A model generated the notes under the pieces. It did no database searches. It saw only the letters and a list, made by a program, of their open reading frames with translations, and was not told the DNA's origin. From Microcoleus vaginatus HSN003 (GTDB lineage Bacteria; Cyanobacteriota; Cyanobacteriia; Cyanobacteriales; Microcoleaceae), in assembly GCF_022701255.1 (NCBI RefSeq), contig NZ_CP031705.1:868001-932000 (forward strand): a DNA stretch of 64,000 nt, in the 5' to 3' direction. Each line of letters opens with the position of its first letter. The first letter of the stretch is position 1. The position numbers and the translations under genes are program-made. Shown piece after piece: positions 46,257 to 54,197 of the stretch.

Positions 46257-47484
46257 CCAACCCCCATCCGGTGCAAGAGATTTATTGCCCCTTGACGTTG
46301 CTCAAAAAATTTCGATCGAACGGCGCTTACAGCAGGTTTTTCACCGCTGGGGCTACCACCGGATTATTACTTCTACTCTAGAAAGGCTGGAGACTTTGAT
46401 GGCTGGGGGCGCGATCGACCGATCGACCTTAATTCAACTGCAAGACGCCGAGGATGGAGAACTTGGTTTGCGGCCGGAATTGACAGCTTCTATCGCCCGC
46501 GCGGCTGCGATGCGGATGGCCGGGACTCGCTGGCAGCCTCAGCGCCTCTACTACAACGCTAACGTGTTCCGCAAAGGCCCAGATACTGGCTCAGGTGGGC
46601 AACAGGAGTTCTATCAAGCTGGCGTAGAGCTCCTCGGCGCGGGGGGGGCGGTTGCAGATGCCGAAGTGCTGCTGCTGCTGTCTGAGTGCTTGCAGAGCTT
46701 GGAAATTGATGAGTGGCATTTGGTTTTGGGAGAAGCTGGCTTGACTGCAACATTGCTAGAACCGTTTCCGCCAAACGTGCGCCAGAAAGTTCGGGGGGCG
46801 ATCGCCAATCTCGATCGAATTGCCTTGGAAACTTTGCCGCTGTCAACCGAATTGCGAGAAAGAGCATTGCTATTATTTGACTTGCGCGGCCGCCCAGAAG
46901 AGGTGTTGCCAATTGTTGCCAAGCTGGATTTAGATTTGCCGCAGCAAGCCGCGTTAAACAATCTCAAATCGGCGATCGAATTGCTGCACCAATGCCAGTC
47001 AAAAATTCCCAATCTCAAATCCCACATTCACCTCGATTTGAGTTTAATTCAAACATTTGACTACTACACTGGAATTGTGTTTGAAGTTGTCAGCAGCAGC
47101 AAGACAGGACAGCGAGTTTTAGGACAAGGGGGACGCTACGACCAACTTTTAGGACTGTTCGACCCCCAAGGGCAAAATTCCCCCGGCATCGGGTTTTGTC
47201 TGAATATTGAAGAGTTGCACCAAGTTTTGCTGACAGAGGGGCAATTGCCCACCCAGACGCCAGCTAGCGACTGGTTGGTGGTGGCTCAAACTCCTGAAGC
47301 TAGTGCCGCCGCGTTTGCTTACGCTCGCAAACTCCGAGACTCTACTCACCTAGTTCGGGTGGAAATAGATTTAGAGAGTCGGGAGACAGCAGAGTCGGCG
47401 CGGGAATACGCGCGCGATCGACGAATTACTCAAATTGCTTGGGTAAATGCCGAAGGATTGCCAACAATTGAAACGGTAAATTAG
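46249..47484 (+). CDS. hisZ: ATP phosphoribosyltransferase regulatory subunit HisZ
   Basis: 411 residues. It resembles class II histidyl-tRNA synthetase but lacks its tRNA-binding C-terminal domain, as HisZ does: GARDLLPLDVAQK, FHRWGYHRIITSTLE, LRPELTASIARAAAMRM and GQGGRYDQLLGLF. It pairs with the short HisG to catalyse and sense the first step of histidine synthesis. hisG is not in the window. No strong ribosome site; the ATG follows a duplicated leader. Confidence 0.9.
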   Translation: MVHQPPSGARDLLPLDVAQKISIERRLQQVFHRWGYHRIITSTLERLETLMAGGAIDRSTLIQLQDAEDGELGLRPELTASIARAAAMRMAGTRWQPQRLYYNANVFRKGPDTGSGGQQEFYQAGVELLGAGGAVADAEVLLLLSECLQSLEIDEWHLVLGEAGLTATLLEPFPPNVRQKVRGAIANLDRIALETLPLSTELRERALLLFDLRGRPEEVLPIVAKLDLDLPQQAALNNLKSAIELLHQCQSKIPNLKSHIHLDLSLIQTFDYYTGIVFEVVSSSKTGQRVLGQGGRYDQLLGLFDPQGQNSPGIGFCLNIEELHQVLLTEGQLPTQTPASDWLVVAQTPEASAAAFAYARKLRDSTHLVRVEIDLESRETAESAREYARDRRITQIAWVNAEGLPTIETVN

Positions 47485-47533
47485 GCTAATTGGTTATTGG
47501 TAATTAGTAGTTGGTAATTGGTTAAAAATCACC

Positions 47534-47553
47534 GGATATGATATCATATATCC
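47534..47553. promoter_or_regulatory. Short palindrome upstream of ferredoxin gene
   Basis: GGATATGATATCATATATCC contains the perfect 14-bp palindrome ATATGATATCATAT, ~80 bp before the ferredoxin start. It could be a regulator site; no known box recognised. Confidence 0.25.
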
Positions 47554-47628
47554 TGCTGATTGAGAGAAGGTTTGGCCAATTGCTAATTGCTAATTCCCGA
47601 TCTACCTAAAATGTTTTGAGAGAACACT

Positions 47629-47856
47629 ATGGCACACACTATTGTTACGAATATTTGCGAGGGAATTGCTGATTGCGTTGGCGCTTGTCCGGTTGCTTGT
47701 ATTCATCCCGGCCCCGGCAAAAATGTCAAGGGTACTGATTGGTTTTGGATTGATTTTGATACCTGTATTGACTGCGGCATTTGTTTGCAGGTTTGTCCTG
47801 TCGAAGGTGCGATCGTTCCAGATGAACGACCTGAGTTGCAGCAAACTCCCTCTTAA
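47629..47856 (+). CDS. 7Fe-type [3Fe-4S][4Fe-4S] ferredoxin
   Basis: 75 residues. The first cluster segment, ICEGIADCVGACPVACIHPG, lacks the second Cys of a CxxC, as expected for a [3Fe-4S] site. The second, CIDCGICLQVCPVEGAI, is a full [4Fe-4S] motif. This fits bacterial seven-iron ferredoxins, soluble low-potential carriers. It starts after AGAGAACACT and stands alone. Confidence 0.88.
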   Translation: MAHTIVTNICEGIADCVGACPVACIHPGPGKNVKGTDWFWIDFDTCIDCGICLQVCPVEGAIVPDERPELQQTPS

Positions 47857-48038
47857 TTGCAACTTGATTGCAATTGAGGACTAGATAGCTACATTAACTA
47901 AGGGGTGAGGTGCGCGACCAGGCGCACCTGACATTCACTTTTTTAACGAACCGCAGAGGGCGCAGAGGACACAGAGAAGAAGGGTGAGAAATATTGGAAA
48001 AATATAACTTTTAGATATCTAAGTGCAGGTAATTAATT

Positions 48039-48650
48039 ATGTTACTTTTAGATCCAAAAACTCTCGAACCGGCTACAGAACAGCGCATTATTTTATATGA
48101 TGTGAGTTGGGATCAATACGAGCAGCTTTCTGATATGTTTGTCGATGAATTCCCCAGGATGACGTACTTGGAAGGAACGTTAGAAATTATCATGACGACT
48201 TCGCCAGAACACGAAAGGCTCAAAACAATTATTGCCCGGTTGATAGAAACCTATGCGGTTGAAAGACTAATTAATCTCAACGGTTACGGAAGTGCTACAT
48301 TTCGCCGCGAAGTTGTGAGACGGGGTGCTGAACCAGATGAGTGTTACTGTTTGGGTTTACTTGCAGAAGTCCCGGATATTGTGATAGAAATTGCTCTGAC
48401 TAGCGGCGGTGTTGACAAGCTGGAGGTGTATCGCGGTTTGCAGGTTCCTGAAGTCTGGTTCTGGGCTAACGATCAATTTTCTCTTTACCGCTTGCGGGAG
48501 TCTGGTTATGAGTTAATTTCGAGGAGTGAATTTTTGCCTGAGTTAGACTTTTCTGTATTGAGTCAATATGTAGGATATGTTAACCAAACTGAAGCTGTCA
48601 TTGCTTATAGAACTGTTTTGCAAACAGCTACAGGAACCTCAAATCAATAG
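48039..48650 (+). CDS. Uma2-family (PD-(D/E)XK-like) protein
   Basis: 203 residues. Typical Uma2/DUF820 layout: TYLEGTLEIIMTTSPEHERL at the start of the fold, then VPDIVIEIALTSGGVDKLEV and YRGLQVPEVWFW, with the D...E...K acidic core. These putative nucleases are expanded in filamentous cyanobacteria, often in many copies per genome; biological role unknown. A neighbour-independent single gene with its own leader. Confidence 0.87.
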   Translation: MLLLDPKTLEPATEQRIILYDVSWDQYEQLSDMFVDEFPRMTYLEGTLEIIMTTSPEHERLKTIIARLIETYAVERLINLNGYGSATFRREVVRRGAEPDECYCLGLLAEVPDIVIEIALTSGGVDKLEVYRGLQVPEVWFWANDQFSLYRLRESGYELISRSEFLPELDFSVLSQYVGYVNQTEAVIAYRTVLQTATGTSNQ

Positions 48651-48672
48651 ACATCTCTAGAAAAGCCAGTAT

Positions 48673-48698
48673 TGAACAGGCAAGATGCCTGTTCCACA
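48673..48698. repeat. Palindromic repeat family B
   Basis: TGAACAGGCAAGATGCCTGTTCC with 9-bp arms GAACAGGCA. Other copies: 23141-23166, 60189-60214 and 60230-60255. Family A repeat follows at 48710-48741. Confidence 0.65.
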
Positions 48699-48774
48699 AT
48701 TAAAAAAAAGCCTGTGAAGCGTAGCTATCCCGCAGGGAATCGCACTTTACAAAAAAAAACTACAATAAAATCCA

Positions 48775-49254
48775 ATGCAATCGATCGCACTTTCCGACTC
48801 TCACATTTTATCGATCCGCACCCACGCCGAAAGCGCTTATCCTGAAGAATGCTGCGGTTTGTTGCTCGGTCGAGTTACTGGCGGTGTTAAAACTTTGGTA
48901 GAAGTTTGGCCGACTGAGAATGCTTGGAGTGCTGAGGCCCAGGAGAATTGGCCTGAAGAAAAAGGATTGACAGAAAGACGCAGATATGCTATTAGACCCG
49001 AAGATATGTTGCGGGCGATGAAACATGGGCGCGATCGCACTCTGGATATTATCGGTATATATCATTCTCACACGGATTGTCCCGCAGTGCCCTCAGAGTG
49101 CGATCGGACATTGGCCTGGGCCGAATACTCTTACATCATTGTGTCAGTCCGACAAGGCTGTTCAGAAGACCTCCGCAGTTGGAGTCTTGACGGAGAGGGG
49201 AACTTTCAAGCAGAGGAAATTCTTGCACAGGAACCGACTGAGATTAAGAAATAA
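48775..49254 (+). CDS. JAMM/Mov34 (M67) metallopeptidase
   Basis: 159 residues. The zinc-peptidase signature is complete: Glu in YPEECCGLLLG and HSHTDCPAVPSECD, i.e. HxH...S..D. Bacterial JAMM proteins remove C-terminal residues from, or isopeptide links to, ubiquitin-like sulfur carriers. Eighty bp downstream lies a MoeB-rhodanese gene, the matching E1-like activator; this pairing is known from cysteine and molybdopterin sulfur routes. No small ThiS/MoaD-like carrier gene is seen beside them. Confidence 0.88.
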   Translation: MQSIALSDSHILSIRTHAESAYPEECCGLLLGRVTGGVKTLVEVWPTENAWSAEAQENWPEEKGLTERRRYAIRPEDMLRAMKHGRDRTLDIIGIYHSHTDCPAVPSECDRTLAWAEYSYIIVSVRQGCSEDLRSWSLDGEGNFQAEEILAQEPTEIKK

Positions 49255-49333
49255 TTAGTAAAAATAACAAACACGTAAAAATGCGAAAGATTCAGATAGG
49301 ATGTAATTCAAAATCTGCGCTACACACAATATC

Positions 49334-50506
49334 ATGCTAAATCCTAATCTGGATGAGATCCAGCTCAACAAACAAGAATACGAACGCTACTCTCGCCACC
49401 TGATCCTGCCAGAAGTTGGATTGGAAGGGCAAAAGCGTCTCAAAGCTGCCAGCGTGCTCTGCATCGGTACGGGAGGCCTCGGTTCGCCGCTGCTGCTGTA
49501 TTTAGCAGCCGCCGGTGTTGGCCGCATTGGGATTGTAGACTTTGATGTTGTAGACCATTCCAATTTGCAGCGGCAAGTAATTCATGGCACTTCTTGGGTT
49601 GGGAAACCGAAGATTGAGTCGGCTAAAAATCGGATTTTAGAAATTAATCCTTTTTGTCAAGTTGATTTGTACGAGACTCGCGTTAGTTCGGAAAATGCGA
49701 TCGACATTGCCACTCCTTACGATATCATTATCGACGGTACGGACAATTTCCCTACTCGCTATTTGATGAACGACGTTTCCGTGCTTTTAAACAAGCCCAA
49801 CGTCTACGGTTCTATCTTCCGATTTGAAGGGCAAGCAACAGTTTTTAACTACCAAGGCGGCCCGAATTACCGCGATTTGTACCCGGAACCCCCGCCTCCT
49901 GGGATGGTTCCTTCTTGTGCAGAAGGCGGCGTTTTAGGCGTTTTGTGCGGAGTTGTCGGTTCTATCCAAGCAACGGAAGCTATCAAGATTATCTTGGGTC
50001 AAGGCACTACTTTGAGCGGCAGACTGTTGCTTTACAATGCCTTAGATATGACTTTCCGGCAATTGAAACTGCGGCCGAATCCAGTGCGCCCGGTAATTGA
50101 AAAGTTAATCGATTACGAACAATTCTGCGGCATTCCTCAAGCTAAAGCGCAGGAAGCAAGTCAGCAAACGCAAATTCCTGAGATGACTGTCGCAGAACTT
50201 AAAGAGTTAATCGACAGCGGTGCGAAGGATTTTGTATTGTTGGATGTTCGCAATCCCAATGAGTATCAAATTTGTCAAATTCCTGGGTCGGTTTTGGTTC
50301 CTTTGCCGGATATCGAACACGGCGCAGGTGTCGCTAAGGTCAAGGAATTGTTGAACGGCCACCGCTTGATTGCACACTGCAAAATGGGCGGGCGTTCTGC
50401 GAAGGCTTTGGGGATTTTGAAGGAAGCTGGAATTGAGGGCATTAATGTTAAGGGCGGAATTACTGCTTGGAGTGAAGAAGTAGACCCATCTGTACCTCAA
50501 TATTAA
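49334..50506 (+). CDS. moeB: E1-like adenylyltransferase MoeB with rhodanese domain
   Basis: 390 residues. Residues about 12-260 are the ThiF/MoeB domain: YSRHLILPEVGLEGQKRL, nucleotide-binding GTGGLGSPLLLYLAAAGVG and the DGTDNFPTRY loop. Residues about 285-388 are a rhodanese domain with active Cys in HCKMGGRSAKAL. It adenylates and probably thiolates the C-terminal Gly of a sulfur carrier such as MoaD, ThiS or CysO. The rhodanese fusion is normal for cyanobacteria. It follows the JAMM gene and may share its transcript. Confidence 0.92.
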   Translation: MLNPNLDEIQLNKQEYERYSRHLILPEVGLEGQKRLKAASVLCIGTGGLGSPLLLYLAAAGVGRIGIVDFDVVDHSNLQRQVIHGTSWVGKPKIESAKNRILEINPFCQVDLYETRVSSENAIDIATPYDIIIDGTDNFPTRYLMNDVSVLLNKPNVYGSIFRFEGQATVFNYQGGPNYRDLYPEPPPPGMVPSCAEGGVLGVLCGVVGSIQATEAIKIILGQGTTLSGRLLLYNALDMTFRQLKLRPNPVRPVIEKLIDYEQFCGIPQAKAQEASQQTQIPEMTVAELKELIDSGAKDFVLLDVRNPNEYQICQIPGSVLVPLPDIEHGAGVAKVKELLNGHRLIAHCKMGGRSAKALGILKEAGIEGINVKGGITAWSEEVDPSVPQY

Positions 50507-50522
50507 GCTCAATCTTGTTCTG

Positions 50523-50543
50523 GGGCGGGCGATTTGCCCGCCC
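50523..50543. terminator. GC-rich hairpin between moeB and convergent gene
   Basis: GGGCGGGC and GCCCGCCC, 8-bp perfect stem, 5-nt loop. It lies between moeB and the convergent gene ending at 50554. No U-tract, so efficiency is uncertain. Confidence 0.5.
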
Positions 50544-50553
50544 GGAACCGGGA

Positions 50554-52110
50554 TTATGGCGGCGGCAACTGTTTATTTCTATTTAGTAGATTCTTGAACT
50601 TACCTAGTAGATTCTTGGAATTGGCACTCAACATAACCACACCCCAAACTAGAGCCCCGGCACCGATACTAATCAACAATACGAAGGCAAAAGAATTAAT
50701 TCCCACCTTCAGGAAAGGCAAAGGCAAAGCAACTATTTGATTCGGCGGGTCTTGTTTAATTAAATAAGGAGAACTTCCAGCCACTACCCCGGCTACTCCC
50801 AAACCAAAGCCGACAGCTTGAATCGTTACCTCTAGTTTGGCATTCCGATAAGCTTCTTCGATCGCCACAATAGCTCTAATTGCCTCGGTTGCTTGGTCTA
50901 GCAAGCCGGAACCGTGTTTGAAATAGCCTAAATCTGCTTGAATCTGCCTTTGAAACTGCGGGCAATTTTCTTTACTGAATGTTGCGAGGAAACTTAAATC
51001 GGCATCACTATCATTGTACTTTTTAGCTGTTTTGATGTCAAGACTTATTTGATTTAATTTATCCTGGTAATTTTGGGCGTTAATTGCGATCGTATTTTGG
51101 CGAAACTCCAAATCAATCAGCATTCGGGCATACTTCACAGCCCGAGGCGGCATCTCAATCATCTGAGTTTCCAGATATTTTAATTCTTCCTCCTTTAAAC
51201 CCGCACCTTTCGATTGCCTCTGCTGAGCTTTATCTCGCTGCAAATACTTAAAAGTATTGTCAATATCCAGTTCAATTTGTTTGTATTCCTCGCGAGTCAC
51301 GGCGTAAAGCTTGCGGCTGTCGTGATAAGCGCGAAGAATCTTATTTCGGTACAAAAACAAATCCATAAAATCGCTGTACCGCGTCTCATCCCAGATTTCA
51401 TCAGTTGTCGGACTGTTGAAAAACCAGATAATAACGTGACAGTAACTATCGGGCTGACTCGGATTACCATACTCCAAAATCGGACTGCCGAACAATTCGC
51501 CTTGACGGTAAAAATCCGGCTGGTTTTGACCAGAAATCAACTTTTCTAGACACTGTTTGCCTAAACTTTTGAGAAACTGCGAATCGGCCCGCGCCGCCTG
51601 ATTTTGTTCGACACTCAGCCAAGCTGTAAGCAGCAGAGTTTGCCCGAAATAACTCTGCACGAAATCCGGCAGTAAGCAGTTATCGGGATTAAATTCCTTG
51701 AAGATGCTAACATCGACAGCAGGTGTTTTAATGCCGTTAACTTTTTCGGGAACGCGAATTTGTAAACCCAGGGCATAGCTGTCCTCAATTCGCAGCGGTT
51801 GGGCAAAACCCTTGACAGGAATTTGCTGATTTTCAACCGAAATCTCCTTATCAAAGGGTAGAGACTTGCGGTTGCCAACAACTTGTTTATTAATCAGCTC
51901 AACTCGGAAGCCGACAGGTTCCTCTTTTTTGTGCAAATAACTGTCATTAAATTTTGTACTGACTGCTAATTTAGTTTGCAAAATCTCATCGCACTTCTGC
52001 CACAAACTGGCGAATTCCACAGGGGAATTAGACTCTGATTCTAGGGCTTTGCAGAGGTGAAAGGCAAATAAATAGACGTTGGGGGCATAGATTTTACTGT
52101 TTTCAGTCAT
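50554..52110 (-). CDS. Large partner protein with C-terminal membrane helices (CHAT locus)
   Basis: 518 residues from ATG 52110 (MTENSKIYAPNVYLFAFHL); a longer frame to 52173 would overlap the upstream gene by 71 bp instead of 8. Residues 1-220 look globular, with a segment INKQVVGNRKSLPFDKEISV and IWFFNSP. The middle is helical and probably coiled (about 265-420). Two membrane helices lie near the end (about 435-455 and 475-500, FAFVLLISIGAGALVWGVVM). No family recognised with certainty. The layout fits the large membrane partner of CATRA-type caspase/TPR conflict systems as I recall it; this needs a profile search. Confidence 0.7.
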   Translation of the reverse strand: MTENSKIYAPNVYLFAFHLCKALESESNSPVEFASLWQKCDEILQTKLAVSTKFNDSYLHKKEEPVGFRVELINKQVVGNRKSLPFDKEISVENQQIPVKGFAQPLRIEDSYALGLQIRVPEKVNGIKTPAVDVSIFKEFNPDNCLLPDFVQSYFGQTLLLTAWLSVEQNQAARADSQFLKSLGKQCLEKLISGQNQPDFYRQGELFGSPILEYGNPSQPDSYCHVIIWFFNSPTTDEIWDETRYSDFMDLFLYRNKILRAYHDSRKLYAVTREEYKQIELDIDNTFKYLQRDKAQQRQSKGAGLKEEELKYLETQMIEMPPRAVKYARMLIDLEFRQNTIAINAQNYQDKLNQISLDIKTAKKYNDSDADLSFLATFSKENCPQFQRQIQADLGYFKHGSGLLDQATEAIRAIVAIEEAYRNAKLEVTIQAVGFGLGVAGVVAGSSPYLIKQDPPNQIVALPLPFLKVGINSFAFVLLISIGAGALVWGVVMLSANSKNLLGKFKNLLNRNKQLPPP

Positions 52111-52471
52111 TGTCTGTATTTGATTGATTCTCTGCATCGAGTTCTTGTTGAATTTTTTTGTAGCTATCTTCAATGCTTTGACGCAGAGTTTGAGTGATGT
52201 TAGTTAGTGGGTCAGTGGTAGGTGGGGTGGGTTCGCCCGGATCGTCGATTTCTTTTTTGTTTTGGCCGGCCGCAATTTTTAATTCTTCTCCCAATTGATG
52301 ACGAGAACACCACTTGCTGATAGCCATAGCAATAAAAAACAGTTGAGCGTCTGCGAGTTCTCCCATTTCTGTTTTTAATTCGGGTAAATCTTGCCATGCT
52401 GTCGGCATGAAAATACTCGGATTTTCGTGCAGCCATTGGAGAAAAGCATTGATAATTTTGTCAGGTTCCAT
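52103..52471 (-). CDS. Small partner protein (CHAT locus)
   Basis: 122 residues. It begins MEPDKIINAFLQWLHENPSI; the first 75 residues are helical, the tail Pro/Thr-rich then acidic. Its end overlaps the next start by 8 bp (ATGACTGA), so the two are translated together. Unknown function; a possible adaptor of the CHAT locus. It lies ~250 bp after the TPR-CHAT gene on the same strand. Confidence 0.7.
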   Translation of the reverse strand: MEPDKIINAFLQWLHENPSIFMPTAWQDLPELKTEMGELADAQLFFIAMAISKWCSRHQLGEELKIAAGQNKKEIDDPGEPTPPTTDPLTNITQTLRQSIEDSYKKIQQELDAENQSNTDND

Positions 52472-52724
52472 TGTAATTACTCCCGTGATTTAAAAATATA
52501 AATTCGTAGGGGTGGGTTTCACCAACCATAATTGCCTGAAATCGACAATCTCTCAAACCCGCCCCCACCCCACGAAAAATCATCACCTACATTTTAACAT
52601 TCGATGCAAATTTCAGGTTGATGTGGGTTATTGGTGGGGTGGGGCGGGTTTATTTAGATTGTTGGTCATCGTTATATATTGTTTGTAAAACCCGTCCCTA
52701 CAAAATCCTGATGGCACCCCTAAC

Positions 52725-54197
52725 TTAATATCCCGTCGCACAGAATGCCGCCCAATATTTCGGTTCGCGGAACGGCTGTTCCTCACTCGAAGATATTAAC
52801 CACAATTCCACACTTTCTCTAGATTTATTATCTAAATTTAACAATCCTACCCAAACTCGCAAATCTTCCATACTCACCCCGCGCATCCAGTTTTGTGCCG
52901 CATTCAAAGCGAGGGCTACTGAATCTGCATCCGGCAATTCCTGATAAAATTTAATCATTAAAATTGCGGTGGCAAAATCATCGACAGCCCACAGACTGCT
53001 GACAACATTCATGCTACCCGCATACAAAAAACCGCTGGGTAAACCAATGTATTCATCCGTCATTGCGGTTGAGGTGGTTAACCCGGTTTCGCAGGCGGAA
53101 AGTGTGACGAGACTGCACTGCGGTAACTGCAATTCGGCAAAGATTTCTCGCAGGGTGAGGCATTTTTCTGGGATGGCTTTTCTGCCGCTGCGTAGGGTGA
53201 CATAGCGCTGTGTTTCATCGGGCTGATTTGACTCTGGCGGCGGGGGTGAGGTTTGCGGTTCCAGGGAATCGGCTAAGACTAGGGATGACAGCAGCGGATA
53301 GTCAAAGTTGAATACGCCGTGACAGGAAAAGTGCAGGTAGCTGGTGTTTGAGAGGTTTTCTTGGTTTTCGTTGAGGGCGGTTTTTGTGGCTTGTTTTCTG
53401 AGTAAAATTTGATGCGGATTGAATCGGATTTTGATGGTTTCTACTTCCATGTCGGCGTTGAATAAATCTTCGGTGGGATTCTGGAGGGCGAATAGTTGTT
53501 GCTGATTTGGTGGGGGGGAGTTTCTGGTGGTGATGCGATTTTTTACGAGTTCCAGCAGTTGCAAGCTGGGGGCGTATTTCACGCCTGCGGGGAAGCTGTC
53601 GAGGAGGTAGCCGCGAAAGTTGGTTTTTTGTTTAAATCGGGTTTCTGAGGTGAATTGTAGGGCGTGGAGGGGGAATAGGTGCAGGTAGCGGTGGGGTACT
53701 AGGATTATTTGTTTGCAGTTGGGGGGGATGTGGAGGATTATCTCGTTTAGTCGTAGGATTTCTGAGAGTGTTTCGAGTTTTTGGGATAGGGTGTTTTGCC
53801 AGGTTCTGTTGGTTTCTTTGTTACGGTATTCGTGGAGATAGTTGTTTTTCCAGGTTTCTAATTCTGCTATTTCGGTTGTGGTATATGTGACTGGTTTTAT
53901 GCTGTCGCGGGTGATGATGAAGGCTGATCCGCCGCCCCAGCCCCCCTTAGCAAGCGGGGAGTTAGAATTGCCGATGTACCATTCTATGATTGCTGTTTCG
54001 GTGTCTAAGGTTTGTTGGAATTTGGTGATGTCGATGGGCTCGACTTTTTGAGTTAGGGTGAATTCGGGTTCTCGCTGTTTTATCTGTTCCAGCAGTTGTG
54101 TTAGTTGCTGTGATGTGGTTTCTAGTTTGTCTTTTTCTTGTTGGAAATATTCGGGGCTGAGGCTGCGGGTTTGGGTTGTGGGTTGTGAGGGAGAGTC
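52725..54197 (-). pseudogene. CHAT peptidase half of frameshifted TPR-CHAT gene
   Basis: This frame is open from about 54197 to the stop at 52725, yet has no start codon until GTG 53582. It reads VPEDSPSQPTTQTRSLSPEY, then IIEWYIG, then LVPHRYLHLFPLHAL, and the catalytic motifs HFSCHG (His, near 53325) and LSACETG (Cys, near 53095) of a CHAT caspase-like protease. It must belong to the TPR gene upstream, displaced by a frameshift in the homopolymer-rich stretch 54190-54250. Near 53935-53965 it contains the segment NSPLAKGGWGG, a second copy of a cyanobacterial repeat. If the shift is real the CHAT half is not made, except through slippage. Confidence 0.8.

Noticed and set aside
52725-53582. 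Independent 285-residue CHAT gene starting at GTG 53582
   Set aside because: The frame is open and CHAT-like for 200 codons upstream and joins the TPR gene, so the GTG is internal.
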